Shown: in pieces, positions 52,729-61,139 of the stretch
How positions within the stretch are numbered: the stretch's first letter is position 1
Layout of the letters: each line of letters begins with the position of its first letter
Origin: Herbidospora cretacea
Lineage (GTDB): Bacteria; Actinomycetota; Actinomycetes; Streptosporangiales; Streptosporangiaceae
Direction of reading: 5' to 3'
DNA length: 64,000 bases
Assembly: GCF_001570605.1 (NCBI RefSeq)
Contig: NZ_BBXG01000009.1
Location: 1-64,000, forward strand
Notes under the pieces: model-generated
The model's database searches: none
Told to the model about the DNA's origin: nothing
Seen by the model: only the letters and a program-made list of their open reading frames with translations
Program-made: the position numbers and the translations under genes

Positions 52729-53604
52729 CTAGTGTGGAAGAGACAGTGGTGACGGTTCGGGCGAGCAGTGTTCGGTGCCGGTCCGGCAGGCGTGGATCAG
52801 GCAGTCCTTGATGTCGCTGCCGGCGAGATGGGCGACGGCGAATCCGGCGGAGAACGCGGCACCGGCGCCGTGGGTGTGCGCGATCGGTCCGGTGCATGCG
52901 GGCTCGTGGTGGAAGCCGGTCTCGGTGCGGGCGAGCACGCCGTGTCGGCCGAGGGTCACGAGCGTGATCTGCGGGCGTAGCTGCTCATAGACGCTGTCGG
53001 CGGCTCTCTCGGCTGCATTCACCTGGTTGTCGGGAAGGCTGGTCTGGACGGCGAGGAGGTTGGTGCCGACAGCGGCTTTCTGGATGGCTGGGTGGATCGG
53101 ATCGCCGCCGAGGTTCAGCATGATCGGGCCGTCTGAACGGGTGACGTGCTCGAGGGCTTGGACGGCCGCGTCGGTGATGATTTCGTAGCAGTCGATGTAG
53201 GCGAGCCGGGCCGGGGCGAGCAGGGACATGTCCGCGTCGAGAAGGTCAGCGGTCGCCGAGCTGAGATGGGCGAACCACGTTCTGGTGCCGGTCCGATCAG
53301 TGATGACCGTCAGATTCGGCGTGACGGTCCCCGGTCGGGCGGAGATGCGGTGTCGGACCCCGTAGCGCTCCAGTTGCGCGAGGAGGTCGAGGCCGACGGC
53401 ATCTTCGCCGACGTCATTTCCGCTGAGGGCCACCCGCAGGCCCTGGCTGGCAGCGGTGATGGCGGTGATGGGTCCGTCGCCGGCCAGGGACTGGAGGGCA
53501 TCGTGGACCTCGGCGCCGGTGTCGGCCGCTGGGTAGCGGTCGACGGTGAGCAGGCGGGCGGCGGCGAGGTAGCTGAAGCAGGAGAGGTCCACGATGCTGG
53601 TCAT
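52729..53604 (-). CDS. PfkB-family protein lacking the catalytic Asp
   Basis: The 291-aa protein has the PfkB/ribokinase fold (ITAASQGLRVALSGNDVGED, TRTWFAHLSSATADLLDADM, ITLVTLGRHGVLARTETG). The second signature, normally DTxGAGDxFxxG, reads HTHGAGAAFSAGF. The catalytic Asp is therefore Ala, and ordinary sugar kinase activity is doubtful. It may bind a nucleoside or sugar as a regulator, or use another base. It begins one base after the NUDIX stop. Confidence 0.75.
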   Translation of the reverse strand: MTSIVDLSCFSYLAAARLLTVDRYPAADTGAEVHDALQSLAGDGPITAITAASQGLRVALSGNDVGEDAVGLDLLAQLERYGVRHRISARPGTVTPNLTVITDRTGTRTWFAHLSSATADLLDADMSLLAPARLAYIDCYEIITDAAVQALEHVTRSDGPIMLNLGGDPIHPAIQKAAVGTNLLAVQTSLPDNQVNAAERAADSVYEQLRPQITLVTLGRHGVLARTETGFHHEPACTGPIAHTHGAGAAFSAGFAVAHLAGSDIKDCLIHACRTGTEHCSPEPSPLSLPH

Positions 53605-53605
53605 G

Positions 53606-54043
53606 TCAGGACCAGCCGCGCTCGGAGTACACGTCGCCCTTGATGCAGTGGGCCAGCGCGTCGGCGGCGTAGGGGATCATCTGGTCGGGGAGCGCGTCGA
53701 GGGGGAACCAGCGCCACTCGACGCATTTGTCGGGCTCCATGTTGGTGATCTCGCCGGTCCACTGTTCGGCCTCGTAGAACAGGGCGGTGCGGGCGTCGTT
53801 GGTGTAGTGGTGCATGAGGTGGGCGAACTGGACGTCGCCGGGTTCGATCGTGACGCCGATCTCCTCGGCGGCCTCGCGGAGGGCTCCCTGGCTGGCCGAC
53901 TCGCCGGGGTCGAGGTGGCCGCTGGGCAGGTGCCAGGACCCGTCGGCGTAGCCGGTGTTCTGGCGCTGGCCCAGCAGGACCTGGTCGCCCCGGCGGAGGA
54001 TGAGGTGCAGGTCCACGCAGGTCTTGTAGCGCTCGCTCGACAT
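53606..54043 (-). CDS. NUDIX hydrolase
   Basis: ATG 54043 follows AAGGAG; the longer frame to 54493 is a shadow of the radical SAM gene. The 145-aa protein has the complete NUDIX box GHLDPGESASQGALREAAEE followed by IGV, which binds metal for pyrophosphate hydrolysis. Substrates are nucleoside diphosphates linked to another group. In this operon it could trim a nucleotide intermediate or an activated sugar, next to an adenylate-kinase-like gene and a PfkB gene. Confidence 0.85.
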   Translation of the reverse strand: MSSERYKTCVDLHLILRRGDQVLLGQRQNTGYADGSWHLPSGHLDPGESASQGALREAAEEIGVTIEPGDVQFAHLMHHYTNDARTALFYEAEQWTGEITNMEPDKCVEWRWFPLDALPDQMIPYAADALAHCIKGDVYSERGWS

Positions 54044-54060
54044 AGGTGCTCCTTGGTGGG

Positions 54061-55200
54061 TCAGTTGGCCGGGGTGGATTTCCACAGCCGGCAGACGGGG
54101 ACGATGTCCGGCTCGGTGCAGGAGGCGGCGCCGTCGATGAGTTCCTCGGCGGGACAGCCGCCCATGCACGAGGTGGTGGCCTTGCAGTCGCCGCAGGCGG
54201 CTTTGGTGAGGGCTCCGGTGAACAGGTCGAACTCGTTGGGGCCCTTGTTGATCTCGATCTGGCCGTTCGTGCTGGTGGCGTAGTTCAGTTCGGTGTCGAA
54301 CAGGAAGGAGCACACGTAGGCGCGTCCGTCGGGGAAGATCGAGATCCGGTCCAGGGTCCGGCCTATGCAGCCGCGATAGCCCTCTTCCTCGTAACGGGGC
54401 ATCTCGGAGCGGCGCGCGAAGGTCGGCTGGTACCAGACGCGGGTGCGGTGCTTGGCGGCGATCAGGGGAAGTTCGTCGCAGAACTGGAGCCACTCGGTGG
54501 GGTTCATGCCCCAGGACTCGTTGTCGTGGCCGCGTCCGATGACGGAGAAGACGTGGAACTTCACCAGGCTGACACCGAGGTCGTCGGCGATGGTCAGCAG
54601 GTTCAGGCAGTCGCTCTGGTTGGCCTTGTTGACGGTGCAGATGATCCGGGTGTCGAAGCCGCGCCCGGTCAGTTCCCGGATGGTCTCCAGCGTGGTGGCG
54701 AAGGTGCCCTCGCCGCGGACGGCGTCGTGGGTGGCGGGTGATCCGCCGTCCATGCTGATCTGCACGTAGGCGAAGTCGGAGGGCTCCAGGCGCCGGAACT
54801 TCCTGGCGGCCGGGCCCAGGCCGTTGCTGGTGGTGATGACGTGCTCGTACCCGAGCTCGCCCGCCAGCCGGATGGTGTCCTCGTAGCGCGGGTGCAGGGT
54901 CGGTTCGCCGCCGAGGATGGTCAACTTGGAGCCGCCCATCTGCCGCCAGGCCGTGAGGTTGTTACGGATCTCCTCGAAGGGCATCTTGAGGGCGCGTTCC
55001 AGCCGCTGGCCCATGTAGCAGGAGCCGCAGCGGAGCTGGCACGCCTCGGTGATGTAGAGGTAGACGTTGCGGAACCTGCCATAGGGCACGCGGTCGATGC
55101 GCCGGACCTCGGGGTCGTCGGCAGAGACTGGCATCCTGGCGTGGCCGTAGGCATCGCTGCCGGTCCTGATCGCCGGCATCGGGAGGTCGACGGAAGTCAC
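54061..55200 (-). CDS. Radical SAM enzyme with SPASM-type C-terminus
   Basis: GTG 55200 overlaps the preceding stop. The 379-aa protein has the cluster motif CQLRCGSC (Cys54, Cys58, Cys61), GGEPTLHP and the SAM-binding strands. A C-terminal Cys-rich SPASM-like region (CIGRTLDRISIFPDGRAYVC, AACGDCKATTSCMGGCPAE) holds extra iron-sulfur clusters. SPASM enzymes mostly modify peptides, but some act on sugars or small molecules. The operon has two tiny ORFs nearby that might be peptide substrates. This is the central enzyme of the proposed pathway. Confidence 0.88.
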   Translation of the reverse strand: MTSVDLPMPAIRTGSDAYGHARMPVSADDPEVRRIDRVPYGRFRNVYLYITEACQLRCGSCYMGQRLERALKMPFEEIRNNLTAWRQMGGSKLTILGGEPTLHPRYEDTIRLAGELGYEHVITTSNGLGPAARKFRRLEPSDFAYVQISMDGGSPATHDAVRGEGTFATTLETIRELTGRGFDTRIICTVNKANQSDCLNLLTIADDLGVSLVKFHVFSVIGRGHDNESWGMNPTEWLQFCDELPLIAAKHRTRVWYQPTFARRSEMPRYEEEGYRGCIGRTLDRISIFPDGRAYVCSFLFDTELNYATSTNGQIEINKGPNEFDLFTGALTKAACGDCKATTSCMGGCPAEELIDGAASCTEPDIVPVCRLWKSTPAN

Positions 55201-55883
55201 TGGCTACTCCTGGTCGAGGGACAGTTGGAGACTGCGTCCAGAGCGACGGCGAGGACCTCGCAGGCCGGAGGGTGGCTGTCGACCGTGCGCCACGGAATCC
55301 CGTGACCGGTCAGAGCCGTGTAGATCTCGGGCAGGCGGCTGGTGAAGCGCTGGGTGCGGGAGCTGAGCCGGTCCGGGTTGTCGTCTTGGCGCTGAAGCAG
55401 GGTGTTGCCACATCTGGCGCAGGTATCGGCGGTGGTGACCTGGGCTGGCTTGTGTGGTTGTCCCGTGGCGGTTGGCTCGCAGTGGAGGCAGACGCGCCGG
55501 AGTTGAGCTCGTTGCAGAGCGGTTGCCCAGTCGGCGCGGAGGTGGATCACCGTCGCGGAGACGTCCAAACGGGTCAACAGGTCCGCCAGGTGCCGGGATT
55601 GCACACCGTTGCCGGGGTAACCCTCGAACACCACAGGTGTTTCACCAGGCTGGAAGGGACCGGAGATGGCGTCGTGAACGAGCTGGGTGGCGATGTCGTC
55701 CGGGAGCCAGCCGAGGGAGTCCCGGCTCGTCCCTTTGAGAACAGCCGTCTCAGCTTCGGGAAGGCTCTGGACGTACTCGCGTAATCGGAACAACCGTGCG
55801 TTGCGCTTGGCTACGAGTTGCTCGGACAGGGTGCTCTTTCCGCTCGCTGGCGGACCGAAGAGGATCACCACCGGCCCCGTCAC
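55197..55883 (-). CDS. Adenylate-kinase-like P-loop kinase with zinc lid
   Basis: GTG 55883 overlaps the GNAT stop. The 228-aa protein has a P-loop GPPASGKST near its start, a lid region with CLHC and CARCG that could bind zinc, and VFEGYPGNGVQSRHLADLL like the nucleotide-binding segment of adenylate kinases. It is longer and more divergent than Adk. It probably phosphorylates a nucleotide or nucleotide-like product of the pathway. Confidence 0.75.
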   Translation of the reverse strand: MTGPVVILFGPPASGKSTLSEQLVAKRNARLFRLREYVQSLPEAETAVLKGTSRDSLGWLPDDIATQLVHDAISGPFQPGETPVVFEGYPGNGVQSRHLADLLTRLDVSATVIHLRADWATALQRAQLRRVCLHCEPTATGQPHKPAQVTTADTCARCGNTLLQRQDDNPDRLSSRTQRFTSRLPEIYTALTGHGIPWRTVDSHPPACEVLAVALDAVSNCPSTRSSQ

Positions 55884-56818
55884 GACACCCTCCCGTTAGC
55901 CCTGAAGTAGCGGATCTGTCCTGCCGGGGCCAGGCCGACCGCGTGCAGGTCGGACAGAAGGTCGGTAGCGCTGTCCGGAACGATCGCGCGCACCACCGGG
56001 GCGTGATGGCGGAGCCCGGCGGCGAGGGCAGCGGCGATCAGCGGCGCGGCAACGTCGGACCGCTCGGTGGCTGGGTCGATGAGGACATCAGCCAGCAATG
56101 CCTCAGTGGGTTCGGCAGGGTCCATATGGGCCAACGGGTACATCAGGGCGGCTCCGCGGAGTTGATCCCCGGTTCCGGCGGCGATGAGAAGGCCGTCGCT
56201 GACGAAGCGTTCGTCTGCGGTCCAGCGCAGGTAGGTGTCCTCGGCGACCTGCTGCCCATGCTCAGGGTGAATGGACTGGTAAAGGCGGCTCAGGGCGTCG
56301 GCATCGGAAGCTTCGGCCTGCCGTACTCCCACACGGCCGGGGTGAGGAACATCCGGCAGGGCAGTGAGGTCGGCTTTCAGCAAGGTGGCGGTGGAATGGA
56401 GCTGCCATCCAGCCCGCTCGAAGAATTCGCACCCGTGTTTGCGAGCCTCCGGGATTTCGGCGGTGAGCAGGCTTGCTCCACCGTCGTGGCATCTAACCGC
56501 CTGCTGCAGCAACGCCGTACCGAGTCCGCGCCGCTGCCATTCTGGAGCGACGATGGGACCCCACAGCCGCGCCGACAAGCCGGGTGCCGTCCCATGCCGA
56601 AGCGCAGCAGCGCCGGCCAGTGTGCCGTTCGGCAGACGGGCCAGGAGCATCGTCGTCGGCTGGGCATTGCCGTTGCGGCGGAGCCGGGAGCGTACTAGAG
56701 CAGAGGTCACCGGCCGTTGGTCGGGCCAGCCGCGCATGGCGGCGTACCCCAGGTCCGCAAGCTTCTCGTCCAGCGCGGTGCCGGGCAGATAGACAACGCT
56801 ACTGATTGGCGGTGTCAT
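55880..56818 (-). CDS. Double GNAT acetyltransferase-like protein
   Basis: ATG 56818 overlaps the methyltransferase stop by ATGA. The 312-aa protein has two GNAT domains in tandem. The first, about 1-150, has the acetyl-CoA motif WQRRGLGTALL and EFFERAGWQL. The second, about 160-312, is more degenerate (VRQAEASDADALSRLYQSI, RYFRANGRVS at the end). It probably acylates an amine in the pathway product or gives self-resistance. Confidence 0.75.
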   Translation of the reverse strand: MTPPISSVVYLPGTALDEKLADLGYAAMRGWPDQRPVTSALVRSRLRRNGNAQPTTMLLARLPNGTLAGAAALRHGTAPGLSARLWGPIVAPEWQRRGLGTALLQQAVRCHDGGASLLTAEIPEARKHGCEFFERAGWQLHSTATLLKADLTALPDVPHPGRVGVRQAEASDADALSRLYQSIHPEHGQQVAEDTYLRWTADERFVSDGLLIAAGTGDQLRGAALMYPLAHMDPAEPTEALLADVLIDPATERSDVAAPLIAAALAAGLRHHAPVVRAIVPDSATDLLSDLHAVGLAPAGQIRYFRANGRVS

Positions 56819-57621
56819 GGGCGCCTCGGTCGGGTGGCTGCTATGCCGACGCAGACGCTGCCGCGTCCGGTCAGAAAGGCGGGATGGAGAGCCAGCGCGG
56901 CCGTGGGAGGGGCGCTACGGGTGAACACGCGAACCTGGCCGAACCTGCTGCGAAAGACGCTGGCGATTTGGTTTTGAGAGGCGAACGGGCTGGGCCGGGA
57001 CGGACGGCGAAGCCGCTGTCGGGCGAGATCCATCCGCTCTGCCGAGGTCGCGGGCCACGTAGTGGCCGTCAGGGCCTGTCCAACTCGGCCGATCCGGTCG
57101 TACTCAAGGTGGCCGGCAAGCCCGGCGACGCGGGTGGTGTAGAGCAGCAGGCCGTCGTCGGAAAGAAGACCCGCCAGCCGGGCGAGCACCGCTTGGCGGT
57201 CGGCCGGGCCGGGCAGCAGTGACAGCAGTCCATCGGTGACAACCAGGTCGAACGGCCCAGCTATCCCGCAGAGCTCAGGTGCTTCGGATTGCAGGGCGGC
57301 AACCTGCACACCGGTTTCCTTCGCCCAAGCGTTGATCAGAACCAACGGTGTGGGACAGGAGTCGGCCACCGTGATCCGCATGCTGGGCTGAAGCTCGGTG
57401 AGGACCTGCGGCATGGTCTCGTCCGAGGAGCCGCACACCAGGGCTTCCGACGGCTGCCTGCCGGCCAGCGCACGCTGATAGAAAGCGCTGTGCCAGCGGG
57501 GGTTGCCCTTCAGACCCGTTCGCCGGAACAGCCGCCACGAGGCGTGGTAGCAGAAACAGCCCCGGGCGCAGTTCTCGCGGGCGGCGGTCCAGGCGCCTCT
57601 GATCGTGAGAGAGCCCGTCAT
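56815..57621 (-). CDS. Class I SAM-dependent methyltransferase-like protein A
   Basis: ATG 57621 overlaps the next upstream gene's stop. The 268-aa protein has a Rossmann-like methyltransferase core with an unusual motif I (EALVCGSSDETMPQVL), acidic strand 2 (ITVADSCPTPL) and FDLVVTDGLLSLLP. The N-terminus contains CARGCFCYH, a short Cys-rich patch. The weak motif I leaves open whether it still binds SAM. Confidence 0.68.
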   Translation of the reverse strand: MTGSLTIRGAWTAARENCARGCFCYHASWRLFRRTGLKGNPRWHSAFYQRALAGRQPSEALVCGSSDETMPQVLTELQPSMRITVADSCPTPLVLINAWAKETGVQVAALQSEAPELCGIAGPFDLVVTDGLLSLLPGPADRQAVLARLAGLLSDDGLLLYTTRVAGLAGHLEYDRIGRVGQALTATTWPATSAERMDLARQRLRRPSRPSPFASQNQIASVFRSRFGQVRVFTRSAPPTAALALHPAFLTGRGSVCVGIAATRPRRP

Positions 57622-58394
57622 TGTTTCCGCCCTATGAGGTGGAATAGACGGGCGACCTGTCGGTAGGGGTCACGACATCCGGCCTGCCACTCGGCTTCCA
57701 GGACGTAGTCGAATCCTTCGCCGACCGGGGCGTCGCCGAGGTGGTCGGTGAAGACCCGCACCCCGTACCACTCGGAGGTCGTCACACCGGCGTCCCCGAG
57801 GATCGTCTCGACTGCGGCGAGAGTGTCGGCCCTGCTGCTCACCCCGAGGTTGCCCTCAACGGAACCGGCCCCCATCACCGCGGCCGCATCCGCCCACCGG
57901 CCTTCCAATCCGGGGCGCATCGCCAATGCGTCCGCGTTCTTGGTCAGCAGCGATAGCAGGCCGCCCGGCCGCACCGCCGACGCGAGGTCGGTCAGAAAGG
58001 TGTGGGGGTCCTCGGCGTACATCAGCACGCCGTGGCAACAGACGAGGTCGAAGCCGTTCTCGGCCAGGTCTCTGGCCTGATCGGCGGTGCCTTCGACCAG
58101 CATGACCCGAGTACGGACCTGATCGCTTTCCGCCGTCAGCCGGTCGGTAGCCCGCTTGTGCATGCCAGGATCGGGGTCTAGCAGTGTCACTCGATGTCCG
58201 GCCCGTGCGAGCAGGACGGCCTGGTGGCCATCGCCGCCGCCGACGTCCAGGACCTGCTGAGGGTCGGCGGGCAGATGGATGCGCAGGGCGCGGGCGACCA
58301 GCGCGTGGCGGAGTGCGCCTCGCAACGTCCCGGCGTGACGGGCGTAACCGGCCGACAGGTCGGCTCCGGACGCCGATGTCCAGCTGTTGCTCAC
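57618..58394 (-). CDS. Class I SAM-dependent methyltransferase B
   Basis: GTG 58394 follows AAGGAGA and overlaps the previous stop; the frame to 58871 reads through the upstream gene. The 258-aa protein has a canonical methyltransferase fold: VLDVGGGDGHQAVLLA (motif I), VTLLDPDPGMHKRA, FDLVCCHGVLMYAEDP and LASAVRPGGLLSLL. It resembles the Cmo/SmtA-type small-molecule methyltransferases. Methyl transfer yields S-adenosylhomocysteine, which fits with the SAH-hydrolase-like gene that begins the operon. Confidence 0.82.
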   Translation of the reverse strand: MSNSWTSASGADLSAGYARHAGTLRGALRHALVARALRIHLPADPQQVLDVGGGDGHQAVLLARAGHRVTLLDPDPGMHKRATDRLTAESDQVRTRVMLVEGTADQARDLAENGFDLVCCHGVLMYAEDPHTFLTDLASAVRPGGLLSLLTKNADALAMRPGLEGRWADAAAVMGAGSVEGNLGVSSRADTLAAVETILGDAGVTTSEWYGVRVFTDHLGDAPVGEGFDYVLEAEWQAGCRDPYRQVARLFHLIGRKQ

Positions 58395-59029
58395 GGGTGT
58401 GTCTCCTTCGGCGAGAGCAGCGAATCGAACAGGTCCTGGTGCTGAAGCACCAGGCGGATCGACAGGTAGCGGGTCCGCAGCAGCTCGCGGAGCACGCGGA
58501 CGCCCGGCGTGTCGGGGAGGGTGCCCTCGCGCGCGGCGCGGCGCAGCGCGATCAGCTGGGGTATGCGCGCTTCGACCTGCTGCAGGTCGATCGGGAGGTC
58601 GCGGTCCAGCCACGAGCGGAGCCTCTCGACGGTCATGACCTCCCACACCACGGCATCGCCCCAGACTCCGTCCGGGCCTGCGGCGGTGACCAGGTGCGGG
58701 ATGCGGCACAGCCGTGATTTGGGCAGTGGCGGCGGTACCGGGCTGGTCACACATGCGGCCTCCCCACTGCGACGGCCCCGGATCTGGCTCAGGTGCCTGG
58801 AGAAGGCCAGCGCCAGACCGGTCTGTGCCAAAGCGATTCCGGTCGGGGCGATGGCCACGGCTTCGACCCACGAGCGCTGGGCCGAGGTCAGCGCGAGGCG
58901 TACGGCGGCGAGGGGATCGTGTTCCTCGTGCCAGACCCGCCGTCGTGCCCCGCAGGTGACGACCCCCGGACTGAGCAGGAGGCCGGCGTCTTGGGCGGTA
59001 AAGAGCCGCTCACCCTGGGCGGTGATCAC
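58391..59029 (-). CDS. Unknown operon protein
   Basis: GTG 59029 and the stop at 58391 overlap both neighbours by 4 nt. The 212-aa protein has helices (SWVEAVAIAPTGIALAQTGL, IDLQQVEARIPQLIALRRAA) and no recognised domain. The acidic-aromatic segment WGDAVVWEVMTVERLRSWLD is notable. Its place between the SAH-hydrolase-like and methyltransferase genes argues for a role in the pathway. I do not know its family. Confidence 0.65.
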   Translation of the reverse strand: MITAQGERLFTAQDAGLLLSPGVVTCGARRRVWHEEHDPLAAVRLALTSAQRSWVEAVAIAPTGIALAQTGLALAFSRHLSQIRGRRSGEAACVTSPVPPPLPKSRLCRIPHLVTAAGPDGVWGDAVVWEVMTVERLRSWLDRDLPIDLQQVEARIPQLIALRRAAREGTLPDTPGVRVLRELLRTRYLSIRLVLQHQDLFDSLLSPKETHP

Positions 59030-60510
59030 CGGGTCGCCTCCGGGCCGAACCGCGCGTAGTAGCGCTCAAGCAACCCGCAGGACTCCAGGACCCGGTTGGA
59101 GGCTTCCACGTTGTGCCCCGCGATGAAGCCGTGATCTGGCGCCGCGAGGGTGGACGCGGCCACCAGGAGGCTGGCGAGGATCAGGTCGGAGTACATGTTC
59201 GGCAGGGACTCGGCGTGGTGGAAATTGATGGGGAAGCCGTCGCCCACGAGCGTCACCTGTACACCCGATGGAAGATGCAGCCGCGTTCCCAGCACACCTT
59301 CGTCGGTGACCAGCCGCGCCTCTTCTTCCAGCTCCGCGACCGCGAACTCCCGGTTACGAGAGGTCGTGGAGACCAGGTAGCAGTTCCGGCCGATCGCGGC
59401 GGCATGTTCGCCGCGTAACCCGGTCCGGCCGGTGCAGCCGATGACCAGCAGCGGCCGGTGGTCGCGCAGGAGGGTGCTGAGGCACCGGTTGGTGAGGTAT
59501 CCGCGTTCGTGCGCTGCGATCAGGCGAACCAGCTGCCGGTCATGGACGGCCACGCGCATGCGGCGTGATCTCAGGACGTCGGCGATGTGTTCGCCGATCC
59601 GCCCGAACCCGACCACGAGGGCAGGCCGGCCTTCGAGTTTCTCCTCCGGGAGAAGGCGCAACAGGTTGCGGACCGCGGCGTCGGCGATGCCGTAGCACTC
59701 TACCGTCGCCTTCAGCCGCGACTCGGCGACCGAGAAGATCGGCAGTGGAAGCCGCCCTTCCCAGGGTTCCAGCCGGGTGATGCCCGAGATCGTCTGCTCG
59801 ACGAGGCCGATGAAGTGCGGAAGCAAGTCGGGGCGCTGCGCCAGCAGGACTGGAAGTGTGTAGCCACCGTCGTCGATCAGCAGTCCTCGCAGGCCGAGGG
59901 CGGCGGCACGCCGGGTGTGATCGTCCAAGGCGTCCGTCGCGTTCGTCCACGGCCATACCGCGATGCCTTGCCTGGTCAAGTGGGCGTCTACCCGGTCGGT
60001 GTGCTGGTAGGGGTACCCCTTGTCCAACACAGTGATCGCCTGCGCGGGCACCCCCATCGCCAGGACCGATTCCACCATCACCAGGAAATCGGTCATGTGA
60101 TGAACCGTCAGCACCGGAGCCAGCGAGGACAGAGTTCCCGGCGGAAGAAAGGCGGGCAGTTCGCCCGTCAACGGCATCTGACCGCGCAGCGCCTTCATCT
60201 CGGTCGTGGTGAACGGAATCCGTCGTACGGCGGTCTGAAGCGTCTGCACCTGGTCGGGAGACAGGCCTTCCGTCTCCTCCATGATCAGGGTCGCGATGTG
60301 GGTGTCCGAGGAGGTCGCCTTGGGTCGGGACGGCGTGCTGACAAATAGGCGGACGCATGCCTCGGTTCCCAGACGTAGGCGTGTGCCGGCGCCGTCGTGG
60401 GTTGCCTCTCCGATGTCAGTGACCTTGGCGATTGCCTCGATCACCGCATTACGCACCATCAACAAATCTGCAGCTTCACCACGGATCTCGGTGGTTACGA
60501 CGCTCTCCAT
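59026..60510 (-). CDS. S-adenosylhomocysteine hydrolase-like NAD-binding protein
   Basis: This 494-aa protein starts at ATG 60510 as the first full gene of the operon. It has a central Rossmann fold (ALVVGFGRIGEHIADVL) and the SAHH-type arrangement on either side (VAESRLKATVECYGIADAAV before it; LVTDEGVLGTRLHLPSGVQV and GFPINFHHAESLP after it). The K-DN-YGC core of true SAHH is not clear, and the N-terminal 100 residues are unrelated to SAHH. It may act on a modified nucleoside or a thioether rather than SAH itself. Confidence 0.72.
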   Translation of the reverse strand: MESVVTTEIRGEAADLLMVRNAVIEAIAKVTDIGEATHDGAGTRLRLGTEACVRLFVSTPSRPKATSSDTHIATLIMEETEGLSPDQVQTLQTAVRRIPFTTTEMKALRGQMPLTGELPAFLPPGTLSSLAPVLTVHHMTDFLVMVESVLAMGVPAQAITVLDKGYPYQHTDRVDAHLTRQGIAVWPWTNATDALDDHTRRAAALGLRGLLIDDGGYTLPVLLAQRPDLLPHFIGLVEQTISGITRLEPWEGRLPLPIFSVAESRLKATVECYGIADAAVRNLLRLLPEEKLEGRPALVVGFGRIGEHIADVLRSRRMRVAVHDRQLVRLIAAHERGYLTNRCLSTLLRDHRPLLVIGCTGRTGLRGEHAAAIGRNCYLVSTTSRNREFAVAELEEEARLVTDEGVLGTRLHLPSGVQVTLVGDGFPINFHHAESLPNMYSDLILASLLVAASTLAAPDHGFIAGHNVEASNRVLESCGLLERYYARFGPEATR

Positions 60511-60515
60511 GGATA

Positions 60516-60590
60516 TCAGGAACGCCCTTCCGCGGTCGGCCGCGTCGGGGCGGTGCGCCTGTCACCTGCACTGCTCGAAAAGTTGATCAC
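60516..60590 (-). CDS. 24-codon leader ORF before the operon
   Basis: GTG 60590 has AAGGGAG 7 nt upstream and the frame ends five bases before the SAHH-like start. The peptide begins MINFSSSAGDRRTAPTRPTA. It may be a leader that couples translation of the operon or a small modified peptide. Confidence 0.4.
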   Translation of the reverse strand: MINFSSSAGDRRTAPTRPTAEGRS

Positions 60591-60827
60591 TCGTGTGCTC
60601 CCTTGCTGACGTGACCGAGACTCGGCCGAACCGATGAAGACGGCAGGAGTTCGTACAGGTAAGGGGAGGTGGCGGCGTCGCATGGCGATAGGTCCGTGAG
60701 ACGCCGCCGGAGGGCGAGGGCAATGGGCAACCCTCGCTCCTCATGTACGGCCGAACTGTCCCCTCCTTCACCAGCAGGGCCGTACGTCGGATGGCGCGAT
60801 ACGCCGCACCCGCATCGCGCCCCATGG

Positions 60828-61139
60828 TCAGCGGGGCGGCAGGACGCCGGTGCGGATGAGGCTCATTTCCGCATTGAGAACGGCTCGGCGAAGTTCCTTC
60901 GGCGTGGGCGCGGTGACGACGAGCGGCGTGTCGACCGGCCATTGGGCCATGGCGCAGAACTCGCGCTGCCAAGTCAGCCAGATGACCAGCCAGCCGGAGT
61001 GCTCACGGTTGAGTTCGTCGGCGAAGCGATGCCCGGCGTAGTGGTCGATGCGCCGGTCCCGGCGGGCGGTACGGGATGAGCCCGGGTGGTGGTCGCCCTT
61101 GGGGTGCTTGAAACGGTCGATAGCTCGACGGAGGACCAT
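60828..61139 (-). CDS. Unknown conserved small protein
   Basis: ATG 61139 shares its A with the preceding stop (TGATG). The 103-aa protein reads HYAGHRFADELNREHSGWLV, IWLTWQREFCAM and PTPKELRRAVLNAEMSLIR. It is soluble, with no known family. It and the next gene form a pair upstream of the radical SAM operon and could be regulatory subunits. Confidence 0.6.
   Translation of the reverse strand: MVLRRAIDRFKHPKGDHHPGSSRTARRDRRIDHYAGHRFADELNREHSGWLVIWLTWQREFCAMAQWPVDTPLVVTAPTPKELRRAVLNAEMSLIRTGVLPPR

Noticed and set aside
60562-60972. 136-codon minus-strand frame
   Set aside because: It overlaps the end of a better-supported gene and the promoter region, and its sequence is His/Arg/Pro noise.
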